Origin: Candidatus Bathyarchaeota archaeon
GTDB lineage: Archaea; Thermoproteota; Bathyarchaeia; Bathyarchaeales; Bathycorpusculaceae
Direction: 5' to 3'
Assembly (NCBI GenBank): GCA_003164295.1
Contig: PLTA01000034.1
Coordinates: forward strand, 1-64,000
DNA: 64,000 bases
In this document: one piece after another, positions 16,419 through 24,771 of the stretch
How the letters are laid out: each line of letters begins with the position of its first letter
How positions within the stretch are numbered: position 1 is the stretch's first letter
Made by a program: the position numbers and the translations under genes
Notes under the pieces: model-generated
What the model was told of the DNA's origin: nothing
The model's database searches: none
The model's input: the letters and a program-made list of their open reading frames with translations, nothing else

Positions 16419-17330
16419 CTAAGCTTTCTGTGCCTTCTCATAGAGTGCCTTACCAAAAAGTGCAGCTCCTAAAGCCCCCGCAACCATAGGATCTAAACCG
16501 TTTTCTCGCCAATTCGGCATCGGCAAACACTTTGCTCCCAAAACAACCTCTATCCTGCTGACAATCCCAATATTCTTTGATTGCCCACCGGTGATAACCA
16601 ATTCTTTTTCTAAACCAACTCGGTTGATCAAGTTAGCCATACGGACTGCCATTGCCCGAGTGTAAGCAGCCAAAACCTTCTCTTTTGACCAGCCTTTGCG
16701 CAGGAGTCCCATGGCTTCAGTCTTTGCAAAAGCCACACATGTGCAGCTTACAGGTGGGGGTTCCACATCTACTTCTAGGGACATTTCTCCTATTTTCTCA
16801 ATTGGAATCTGTAATAGGTCGGCAAAAACTTCCATTCCTCTTCCAGTTCCAGCAGCACATTTATCGTTCATTAGAAATGAAACTACTCTGCCCGTTTCAT
16901 CTGCACGGATGGCTTTGATGTCTTGTCCTCCAACATCAAGTACGGTTCGAACGCTTGGTCCCCAAATATAATTGGCTCCTTTTGCGTGGCACGCGATTTC
17001 TGTTATGGCTTTGTTTGCCATGGGAACATTTACTCTGCCATATCCTGTGCCGACTATATATTTTATGTCAGTTGATTTAAGACCAGTGTCTTTGAGCGCC
17101 CAATCTAAAGCTTTAGTTGCGCTTTCAGGACTGTTAGAGCCTGTTCGGGTAATTCCCCACGAATATGCTTGGCCATTAACCATTATAGCGGCTTTTGAAC
17201 CAACAGAACCAACATCAACGCCAGCAGTTATAACATCCTTGTTTGTCCAATTTATCCCGGGCATTACACGTTGATATTCTTTCCAACGCCAAAATTCAAC
17301 ATCGTCTTTAACTACGCTTGGTTCATTCAT
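16419..17330 (-). CDS. ASKHA ATPase activator, BcrA/BadF/BzdP-like
   Basis: 303 aa. Acetate-kinase/Hsp70 fold: GVDVGSVGSKAAIMVNG (phosphate 1), VGTGYGRV, LDVGGQDIKAI (phosphate 2), NDKCAAGTGRGMEVFA with one cluster Cys and CTCVAFAKTEAMGLL with the other, VITGGQSKN (adenosine). Two such subunits share a [4Fe-4S] cluster and couple ATP hydrolysis to electron transfer into a D-type subunit. Overlaps the 261-aa activator gene by 4 nt, so the two are translationally coupled. Confidence 0.85.
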   Translation of the reverse strand: MNEPSVVKDDVEFWRWKEYQRVMPGINWTNKDVITAGVDVGSVGSKAAIMVNGQAYSWGITRTGSNSPESATKALDWALKDTGLKSTDIKYIVGTGYGRVNVPMANKAITEIACHAKGANYIWGPSVRTVLDVGGQDIKAIRADETGRVVSFLMNDKCAAGTGRGMEVFADLLQIPIEKIGEMSLEVDVEPPPVSCTCVAFAKTEAMGLLRKGWSKEKVLAAYTRAMAVRMANLINRVGLEKELVITGGQSKNIGIVSRIEVVLGAKCLPMPNWRENGLDPMVAGALGAALFGKALYEKAQKA

Positions 17331-18112
17331 TTTTGCGTCTCCTTCGCTCGGTGAGCAGCTACAAGAGCCGCGCCAAGTGCTCCAACATAATCAGGATATT
17401 CGGGTATCAAAACATTAACACCTAATTTTCGATTTAAAGATGCTATAAAACCAACATCCTTAGCTACTCCGCCAACTAGAACCACCTCAGGATTTACTCC
17501 CAACCTATGAACCATCGATGAAATACGGTCAGCCATCGCGTCGAAAACTGCTCTAGCTATTTCAGGCTTAGATTCTTGGCGATGAATAAGCGAAACCACA
17601 TCAGATTCGCCGAAAATTACGCAGGACGCGTTAATGGGACTCGCCCGCTCCGCCTTAAGAGATAGTGGACCCATATCTTCCAATTTAACTTCTAAAGCTC
17701 GCGCCATTGCTTCAATAAATGCTCCCGCGCCAGCGGCACAGCGTTCATTAACAACAAAATCAACCATAACGCCTCTCTCATCGCATTTTACAGCTCTTGC
17801 TTCTTCAGCACCAACATCGATAATTGTTCTAGCTTTAGAAAAAAGGTAAATTGCTGCTTTAGCATCCGCGCCCATCATACTTACAGTGCTGTTGGCGTAT
17901 GGCGCCATTTCCATGCCTGAGCCTGTTGCAACAAATAAATTTACGTCGTTTTTTTGCAGTTTTGCTTGCTTTAATGCTTCGTCTACTGTTTGTTCGGCGG
18001 CTTTTGTTGGGTCGAACCCTGAGAAAGCTTGTTTTCGCGATAAAACTGCGTCGTCTCTTAAGATGACAGTTTTGACAGTTTGTGTCCCTAAATCCATTCC
18101 GACAGTAATCAT
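17327..18112 (-). CDS. ASKHA ATPase activator, BcrD/BadG/BzdQ-like
   Basis: 261 aa, a second activator distinct from its neighbour. Phosphate-1 motif GMDLGTQTVKTVIL; the phosphate-2 motif reads DVGAEEARAVK, the variant I associate with BcrD/BzdQ, rather than DVGGQD. Cluster cysteines occur in NERCAAGAGAF and INASCVIFGESDVV. Two different activators imply a heterodimer as in class I benzoyl-CoA reductases, not the homodimer of 2-hydroxyglutaryl-CoA dehydratase. It lies 11 nt after the D-type subunit gene. Confidence 0.83.
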   Translation of the reverse strand: MITVGMDLGTQTVKTVILRDDAVLSRKQAFSGFDPTKAAEQTVDEALKQAKLQKNDVNLFVATGSGMEMAPYANSTVSMMGADAKAAIYLFSKARTIIDVGAEEARAVKCDERGVMVDFVVNERCAAGAGAFIEAMARALEVKLEDMGPLSLKAERASPINASCVIFGESDVVSLIHRQESKPEIARAVFDAMADRISSMVHRLGVNPEVVLVGGVAKDVGFIASLNRKLGVNVLIPEYPDYVGALGAALVAAHRAKETQK

Positions 18113-18123
18113 GAGATCACTTT

Positions 18124-19458
18124 TTAGATTTCAACTCTTGCAGTTAGCATTTCAAGGAATGCTTCAACACGAGTCTTCATTTGTCCAACATCTTCTCGGG
18201 TATAATCGGTGTCAAGGTAGTATACCGGGATGTTTATTTTGTCAAGAGCTTTTTTGACTCGGGTGTATTCCATGGCATAAAGCATGCAGCCGCGCACCAC
18301 GTAGTAAATGACGCCTTGAATGTTTGATTCTTTAACTTTGGTTACAAGCCAGTTAATTCTATCTTCATTGCCATCCGAAGATGTGAAGCATGGGCATGTT
18401 GAAGCCATCAAATATCTGTCTCCAATGGCGTTAATCATGTCATCCATGTTCCATTCATCTACACCTACAGGGTCGTTGAGAATTCTCTCGCCTGAGCAAA
18501 GCTCATCCGCAACAATGATGCCTTGAGGATTAGCTTCCTCAACCAGCGTGGGCAATTTCCAGTTATCAGGCCAAAACATCGGAGTACCTGTAACTAGTAC
18601 CCGTGGAGTTTCGAGTGGACAAACCCATTCTTTCCGCTGAACCTTCTTTTCAAGCTCATCACATAATGCTTCAGTTTTTTCTGTCCACCGTTTTTTGTCA
18701 TCCCATAAATATGATTGGTTAACAAGCATAGCATCTCTACCCATGATTACAGGTGACCCTTTGCGTAAATCCTGTAAGCGTCGAAAAGCTCTAGTGGCCC
18801 TTTGGCTTTCCTCAATTGCTTCTTTGAGGCTTTTTCGTGTAATTTTGTTTCCAGTAAACTTTTCAAGTTGCTCTTTCATGTGCCATATTTCATCATTCCA
18901 AAAACGACGTGAATGTTCAGCATCCTTAACCCTTGGAATGTTCATTTCCCAAATAGTTTTGTAATCACTTAAAATCTCACCCATCTTGGTCATTCCATCG
19001 CAAGTTAAAACACTGATTAATGCGTCACTTTGCTCAAGGAAAGGTGATAGTTCAATCATTTTTGCGCCTATAGTTGAACGGATAACTGGGCAAACCTCAA
19101 CTGGCACAACCCTATCCCCAATTTTGGAAGTGTCATACCAACCTGAATTTACTCGCACAGGTATGGCGTCTGCAGCTAAAATCAGCTCTGTTGGAGCAAA
19201 TAAACATGTGTAGCCGATAACTTTTTTGCCTTTCTCTTTTTCAGCCGAAATCTCTTTTTGGCGTTGACCAAATAGATCGGCGATCTCATCAAAATACTTC
19301 ATAGTTTGGGGTCGTTTCGGATCAGCTTTTTTCATGCGTTCTATGTTCTCTGCGATTATTTTCTGGGAGGCAGCTTTGATTGTGTTTCTGAGTTCTTCCA
19401 TTTCTTTTGCGGGAATTTCAGGCATGTATTTTTTTTCAGTTTTTTCGGTTTTCATCAT
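18124..19458 (-). CDS. 2-hydroxyacyl-CoA dehydratase / benzoyl-CoA reductase D-type subunit
   Basis: 444 aa, near the length of BcrB/BzdO. Candidate Fe-S ligands are C85 (YTCLFAPTELI), C123 (VEVCPVIRS), C153 (LTCDGMTKMG), C345 and C347 (STCPCFTS) and C381 (RGCMLYA). It receives electrons from the two activators. The partner expected in benzoyl-CoA reductase (BcrC/BzdN) is not encoded in this cluster. Alternatives are a homodimeric enzyme or a double-cubane-cluster type protein. The substrate cannot be inferred. Overlaps the membrane ferredoxin gene by 4 nt. Confidence 0.82.
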   Translation of the reverse strand: MMKTEKTEKKYMPEIPAKEMEELRNTIKAASQKIIAENIERMKKADPKRPQTMKYFDEIADLFGQRQKEISAEKEKGKKVIGYTCLFAPTELILAADAIPVRVNSGWYDTSKIGDRVVPVEVCPVIRSTIGAKMIELSPFLEQSDALISVLTCDGMTKMGEILSDYKTIWEMNIPRVKDAEHSRRFWNDEIWHMKEQLEKFTGNKITRKSLKEAIEESQRATRAFRRLQDLRKGSPVIMGRDAMLVNQSYLWDDKKRWTEKTEALCDELEKKVQRKEWVCPLETPRVLVTGTPMFWPDNWKLPTLVEEANPQGIIVADELCSGERILNDPVGVDEWNMDDMINAIGDRYLMASTCPCFTSSDGNEDRINWLVTKVKESNIQGVIYYVVRGCMLYAMEYTRVKKALDKINIPVYYLDTDYTREDVGQMKTRVEAFLEMLTARVEI

Positions 19459-20447
19459 TTTCTTCTCTCGCTTGTTGATGGCTCCAGCCAGTTTCTTGAT
19501 GTAAATAAGGTCTTATTACCAAACTTCAATTTTAGCGTATCTTCGTATGGGCACATTTCCGCACACCGTAGGCATAGCATGCACATTGAGGTATCGATTT
19601 TTCCACCTTTCTGCTCGTATACTTCTGTCACTTGCGATTGGCAAACTCTCTCGCAAACACCACATTTGGTGCATTTTTCCTCGTCCTTTTCAAGGTGCAT
19701 TAAAGGTGCCCATTTGAATCCTTTGAACCTGTTTATTACACCCAATGAAACCGCTGTGGGACAGAAGCGGCACCAAAAACGTCTAATAAAGAATGAACCC
19801 ACCAGAGTTAAACTAACAAACGCAATTGCAAATGCTACGTTAAGATTTTTACCTAAATAACCAAAAAACTCTTGAACATATGGGTATGTGAGGTTGACTC
19901 GAAAAACTGGCACAGCTGCATTAGTCCACGGCACCACGAATGGTATCAATGGGTCAATTAAAACACTGTATGGACGGAATGGTCCCGCTAAAAGCTGGGT
20001 CTCCAAAACTGCTATGCTTGTAGTTGCTGGTGGCTGAATTAACCATAAAGCCACAGGCACAAACAAGAAAAACAAGAATATTACATACCGTGATTTATGC
20101 AATATTTTGTTTAATCTTTCAGGAAGTAGCAAATAACGGATTTTCAACGCTTTTCTCACAAAAATTGTTAAGTCCATAACCAAGCCGAACGGGCATAACC
20201 ACCCACAGTATACTCGACCTATAACAATAGTGACGGCAAAAATAGCGATAAACACATAAAGAAGCGGAACAGTGAAAGTGAAAAAATAGAATAATGAGGC
20301 AAAAGCAATTGTCTGGATAACCAGTCTTATGTAAGTTATTCTTGTAGCTAAGTTTTTTTTCCAAATCAAAACAGCGAGTACTCCAGCAACTGCGAGTCCT
20401 GCAAGTACGATAATTAATAGCGTATTGGCTATGATTTCCCAGTTCAT
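19455..20447 (-). CDS. NapH/CcoG-like membrane polyferredoxin
   Basis: 330 aa. Hydrophobic segments at about 8-30, 40-75, 120-137 and 203-222. Membrane-edge CxxxCP motifs CGWLCP (81-86) and CRFCP (226-230) are followed by a cytoplasmic dicluster: C259xxC262xxC265xxxC269 and C289xxC292xxC295xxxC299. Homologues move electrons from quinol or other membrane donors to redox partners. Its stop overlaps the start of the D-type subunit gene, tying it physically to that enzyme. Confidence 0.85.
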   Translation of the reverse strand: MNWEIIANTLLIIVLAGLAVAGVLAVLIWKKNLATRITYIRLVIQTIAFASLFYFFTFTVPLLYVFIAIFAVTIVIGRVYCGWLCPFGLVMDLTIFVRKALKIRYLLLPERLNKILHKSRYVIFLFFLFVPVALWLIQPPATTSIAVLETQLLAGPFRPYSVLIDPLIPFVVPWTNAAVPVFRVNLTYPYVQEFFGYLGKNLNVAFAIAFVSLTLVGSFFIRRFWCRFCPTAVSLGVINRFKGFKWAPLMHLEKDEEKCTKCGVCERVCQSQVTEVYEQKGGKIDTSMCMLCLRCAEMCPYEDTLKLKFGNKTLFTSRNWLEPSTSERRK

Positions 20448-20471
20448 TGTTTTTCCCGTTCTTAATTATTG

Positions 20472-21170
20472 TTATAGCTGGATTATGGCAGTGATTAAAG
20501 TTACAGTTCCAAGTAGTATTAGTATTCCTGCGCCTGCGATTGAAAGCCATTTTTTGAATAAAGGTGCTTTATGGAGAAGCCACCCAGTTAGTCCCCCTAG
20601 TAATAGTATGGGGGAAATAGTTGTTCCTAATCCGAACAATACAGCTAAACCTACACTGCCAAGAGGGCTCGCAAATGGTAGCGAATAAATTAAAAGTGCT
20701 ATTAAAGGTGGACAAATGATTAATCCTCTGCTTAACCCGAGAGAAAACGCTCCATAATCAAATCCAAACCTACCTGTTTTCCCATTTACTCTCGGGTTTG
20801 GGATTGGTTGGGCATTGCATGTAGTTTTTGTTTTTAGTTTAAGCAAAATATAGCCGCCAATTATTATTGTTACTATCCCGAAAGCAATTGAAGAATACAT
20901 TTGAAATGGCGAAATCGTCGAGGCAGAAACAAATAATCGAAATAAACCGCTAAATAAACCCACTAAGCCTCCGATTAATGCGTAGGCTATTATCCGTCCA
21001 GAATTAAAAGTCAAGGTTATCCCGACTCCTTTACGAAAGTTAGCGCCAGTTCCTGCAATATAGCTTGCCACATACGGGAGACAAGTTGCAGTGCAAACCG
21101 CTAATCCATACGTTAAACCGCCAATAAGCGCTCCTAAATAAGGATTAGAGAGTTGAGGTATTAAAGACAT
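20472..21170 (-). CDS. CcdA/DsbD-like thiol-disulfide membrane transporter
   Basis: 232 aa, six hydrophobic helices. Conserved-type cysteines lie in the first and fourth helices: TATCLPYVASYIAG (C30, with extra C26) and LIICPPLIALLIY (C153), as in CcdA/DsbD proteins that carry reducing equivalents across the membrane. The related UreH-like fold is an alternative. First gene of the redox operon, 24 nt before the polyferredoxin gene. Confidence 0.75.
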   Translation of the reverse strand: MSLIPQLSNPYLGALIGGLTYGLAVCTATCLPYVASYIAGTGANFRKGVGITLTFNSGRIIAYALIGGLVGLFSGLFRLFVSASTISPFQMYSSIAFGIVTIIIGGYILLKLKTKTTCNAQPIPNPRVNGKTGRFGFDYGAFSLGLSRGLIICPPLIALLIYSLPFASPLGSVGLAVLFGLGTTISPILLLGGLTGWLLHKAPLFKKWLSIAGAGILILLGTVTLITAIIQL

Positions 21171-21283
21171 GATATTGCTCTTGTAAAGTTTTAGTTAAGA
21201 AAATAAGAAAAATAATGATTTAAAGGTTTAGAGTATTTTGCGTTTAGGTACTTTTGTTTTTGAGGGGCAGTTTTTGGGTATTC

Positions 21284-23584
21284 CTAGCTTGATGGTGGGA
21301 TTACTCTGGTATTGTATTGTTTGAGGTAGGCTAAGTGTGCAGCGTCGTATGGATAACTTTCAGTGGTTGGATATGGAAATCCAGTCATAGCCATAAACGG
21401 CATTGGGTTAACTGTGAAAGTAAATCCGTATCCCCATTGTCCTGGCGGATCTTTAAACCAACATGATATGAATAAGAAATAGTCTCTTACCATACCTGGT
21501 GCAGGTGCCGAAAGGTTGCTTGTGGGGAATTCAAGCTCAACTTGGTCGCCTTGTCTGCCTATTACAAACATGTCATCTGCATTTTGTACCACCGCTGATA
21601 CATCTCCATATCTTGTGAAGTTTCCTGAAGAAGTCGAATTAGTGCTGCAGAACTGGCTGAGAGTTGCAATTGGACTTATTTTTTGAACAGTTATGTTTTG
21701 TTGACTGCTTGTATCAATTCCAATGTAGTCGTAGGTTACGTTCCAGAAGTTGCTTATTCGTATTTGATAATCGCTTATGCCCTTTGGGAATACTCCCGTT
21801 AAGTCAACGACAAAAGTTCTAGGATTGGAATCTGAAGGTATCGGTATCTGCTTGTCTTGTGGAAGGCGTACCCAAGTGCCATTTGCAGCTTTGTATTCCA
21901 TGTATGAATCAGGTGTAATGGCTGTCCCATTTGGTACGAGTCCTTGTGCAGCCGCAGTCTTGAATTGATTTATCCAATTATAATAGGACTGGTATGGCCC
22001 CCAATCTACAATTCCCGTAAATACAAGCTTTATTTGTTGAGCTGAAGATAGATTTCCAAGATCAACTGTTAACTGGTTTAAAGTTATGTTGTTCCACGCT
22101 TGATTTTGAGTGCCATAGGTACCTGGAGTGAAAACTCCATCTTGTTTTAAAATGTCTGGAAGAACATTCTGTCCTTTTTCATTGGTTGCTGCAATAGGCG
22201 ATAGAAGATTGTTTGAGTTTACTGTGTAAATCTCACCTGTTGATCCTTTGTTAAGATAATTGGTCATGCTTGTGTAAGCGTCTGTACCTGCAGGATGGTC
22301 AACGGCCACCAAAGTAGCTGAATCTAAATAGAAAAGTTCATCCCATTCTTGAGAAAGAATCATGTCGAAATAACTGTTACCATTGATTGTTTTTGTGGCG
22401 AGTGTGTTCGGGTTAAGTTTTACGTAATCCCACGGGTTTCCTCCCGTATTTGTAATTGTGCCATCGTTGCTTATTGCTCCTAAATATCCAAGCCATCCCG
22501 AGTTTGCCACATCTGTGACGTAGGAGTATCCTGTTCCATTCCAAGTATATAGTGATGGGCATGATGCATATCCGCTGATTACATTGTATGTTACAACTAA
22601 TATTGTCCATTTTTCTACATCGACTGTTCTTGTTGGATTATTTACTCCGTCGCTCCAACTTGCAAATGCCACCACTCCTGTCCCAACGTCGTAAGGTGTT
22701 GGTACAGATATGCTGTGTAGTCCATCTGGCACCAGAGCAGTGTATGTCGTGCTAACTGGTTGATTGTCAAAAGTAAAAGGCAACGCTTTGGATCCACCAC
22801 CTGATCTGGCAATTTCAATAGTATGATAACCTGTTTGGACGACTGTGAAAGAACCACTTAACGTGTTCAATTTTACTATATGTTCTCCTTCAGTTGTAGC
22901 CGTGGTGTTGAGTGTGACAGTTTGGGTTTTTCCTGCCGCAACTGAAATTTCTGAAGTTTCCACCACTGCTCCGTCAACGGTTAATGTTACCCGAAGTTTA
23001 TCATCTTGTGAACTAGGATTTTGTGCAGATGCAGTTACAATTACTGTATCATTGATCCAAACCTCAAATGGGTTGGCTACAAGGTTGGTTAAGATAATTT
23101 TGCTTGCTTCCGGAGGCGCTGGATTAATTGTAAAGTTTCCAGTCAAGTCACCGACTTTAACAGTATAGTTGCCTTCATTTAGTTCAACATCATTAAATTG
23201 GGCTATTGAAGAAGCGCCCGCCGCTAAAGTTAGATTTTCAATATCTTTTACTGCGCCATTTATTAAAAAATTAACTGTGTCATTACCTCCAAAATCGCCA
23301 ATGTTTGTTACATTAACTGAAATTAGTACAGAATCGCCTATAGTTGCATTTGGTGGGCTGATAGTTAGATCTCGGACGGTAAAGGTGGCTGGCTTAGCAC
23401 CCTGTGCTAAAATGCCTTCGTTTTGAAGGTACAAAAAGACGCCGACTGCTGCGCCAACAATAATTAGATCAATTATGAAAATTGCTTTTAACTTAACTAC
23501 AGCGGAGCGAGACAACATTAGTTTTTCACTCTTAACTGTTCTAATAGTTGTTAATGAAAAGTTAAAAGGATTGTCCCAAATCAC
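21284..23584 (-). CDS. Large membrane-anchored surface protein with CARDB-like repeats
   Basis: 766 aa (744 if translation begins at the internal ATG at 23518, which places the membrane anchor at the N-terminus and is more plausible). A single helix (IFIIDLIIVGAAVGVFLYL) is followed by two CARDB-like beta domains (FTVRDLTISPPNATIGDSVL ... GNYTVKVGDLTGNFTI; then a second ending HIVKLNTLSGSFTV) and a long beta-rich ectodomain with many N-x-S/T sites. Expected at the cell surface. Located 113 nt upstream of the redox operon, possibly unlinked. Confidence 0.7.
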   Translation of the reverse strand: MIWDNPFNFSLTTIRTVKSEKLMLSRSAVVKLKAIFIIDLIIVGAAVGVFLYLQNEGILAQGAKPATFTVRDLTISPPNATIGDSVLISVNVTNIGDFGGNDTVNFLINGAVKDIENLTLAAGASSIAQFNDVELNEGNYTVKVGDLTGNFTINPAPPEASKIILTNLVANPFEVWINDTVIVTASAQNPSSQDDKLRVTLTVDGAVVETSEISVAAGKTQTVTLNTTATTEGEHIVKLNTLSGSFTVVQTGYHTIEIARSGGGSKALPFTFDNQPVSTTYTALVPDGLHSISVPTPYDVGTGVVAFASWSDGVNNPTRTVDVEKWTILVVTYNVISGYASCPSLYTWNGTGYSYVTDVANSGWLGYLGAISNDGTITNTGGNPWDYVKLNPNTLATKTINGNSYFDMILSQEWDELFYLDSATLVAVDHPAGTDAYTSMTNYLNKGSTGEIYTVNSNNLLSPIAATNEKGQNVLPDILKQDGVFTPGTYGTQNQAWNNITLNQLTVDLGNLSSAQQIKLVFTGIVDWGPYQSYYNWINQFKTAAAQGLVPNGTAITPDSYMEYKAANGTWVRLPQDKQIPIPSDSNPRTFVVDLTGVFPKGISDYQIRISNFWNVTYDYIGIDTSSQQNITVQKISPIATLSQFCSTNSTSSGNFTRYGDVSAVVQNADDMFVIGRQGDQVELEFPTSNLSAPAPGMVRDYFLFISCWFKDPPGQWGYGFTFTVNPMPFMAMTGFPYPTTESYPYDAAHLAYLKQYNTRVIPPSS

Positions 23585-23917
23585 TTTTTGAAATACTTTA
23601 TTTATTCTGATTGGGAAAGAGGCATTTTTTGTAATAATTCAGATTTTCATATTATTTATTACGAAAAGTCAACAATCTTGGAACATACCACAAGTTTCTA
23701 ATTACGAAAAGCCGCATTTTCTTCATTTAACGGTTAAATAATTATTAATGAAAAATTGTCAATTATTTAATTAAAATTTGCTTTTTTTAGTGAAGTTTTT
23801 TTTGAAATTTCAAGCGTTAACTTGTTGTTGTTGCAATACAGTCACATAATTAAATATACAAATGGCAATTACTTAATTTTAAGGAAGCAAGCAATCTAAA
23901 TTAGGAGAAAATAAAAA
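23585..23917. other. Divergent AT-rich promoter region
   Basis: 333 nt between two divergently transcribed surface-protein genes. Very AT-rich with repeated TTAATTA/TTAATAATT words (23745-23780 and 23850-23880). A Shine-Dalgarno AGGAGA at 23902-23907 serves the TTG start at 23918. No gene seen. Confidence 0.4.
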
Positions 23918-24682
23918 TTGCTAAATTCTAGAAAAAATCTTAAAGCTTTTGCTTTGATTTTCATTTTGTCTGCGTTAGTTATTGCAACAGTAGTTCCTAA
24001 CATCGCAACCGTGAAAGCACAATCTCAAGGTAGCATAACAATGTTGACTGCAGCTGGTGGAACAACAGATCCAGCAATGGGATCCACAACTAATTACACC
24101 GATGGGACAGTTGTTACGTTAACTGCAACGCCCGGAAATGGTTTCTTATTCCAAGAATGGGACATTGTAAGTGCTTCAGGTGGAGTTGTAGATATCAATA
24201 ATCCTACGACACTCACTGTAGCAGGAGGATCAGCTTATGCTGTTCAACCAGTGTTCCAACCAATACAACAGGCTATTCCCACTGCACCAACGACGAATTT
24301 CGCCACTGCCGCAATTGTAGTAGTATTATCTGCAGTTGGAGGAACCACGACCCCAGCAGCAGGAACTTATGCTTTAGCTAATGCTGCGTCACTTAATCTG
24401 CAAGCAAATGCTGCCACCGGATTTGTATTTGATCACTGGGTAATAGGCGGCTCACCACTGACTCACGGCGCATACTCATTCACTGACACACCAACAACCA
24501 ACCCGTATAATGTTAATCACGGTTATGGAAACACTTACACTTATCAACCAGTCTTTAAACCAACCAGCTCATCAACCTCTCCAACAGTACCTGAATACTC
24601 AAGTTTAGCCACCGCTGGAATCATCGCAGTTCTGTTAGCATTAGCATTCGGAACTTACGCTTACAAACGAAAAACAAAGTAA
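23918..24682 (+). CDS. Secreted repeat protein with PEF-like C-terminal sorting signal
   Basis: 254 aa. Cleavable-type signal (about 8-35, ending VKAQS), then two related ~85-aa beta repeats: MLTAAGGTTDPAMGSTTNYT ... FLFQEWDI and VVLSAVGGTTTPAAGTYALA ... FVFDHWVI, the pattern of bacterial/InlB-type surface repeats. The C-terminus has VPEYSS, a hydrophobic helix and YKRKTK, resembling PEF-CTERM archaeosortase signals. Start TTG chosen because of AGGAGA 10 nt upstream. Probably lipid-attached at the surface after processing. Confidence 0.75.
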   Translation: MLNSRKNLKAFALIFILSALVIATVVPNIATVKAQSQGSITMLTAAGGTTDPAMGSTTNYTDGTVVTLTATPGNGFLFQEWDIVSASGGVVDINNPTTLTVAGGSAYAVQPVFQPIQQAIPTAPTTNFATAAIVVVLSAVGGTTTPAAGTYALANAASLNLQANAATGFVFDHWVIGGSPLTHGAYSFTDTPTTNPYNVNHGYGNTYTYQPVFKPTSSSTSPTVPEYSSLATAGIIAVLLALAFGTYAYKRKTK

Positions 24683-24771
24683 AAATTTCCCTTTTTATTT
24701 TTTTGTTTTGAATAATTTAATTGAAAATCTTCTAACTGTTAACTTTTTTTTTTACAAAGATGTCCTTATTT

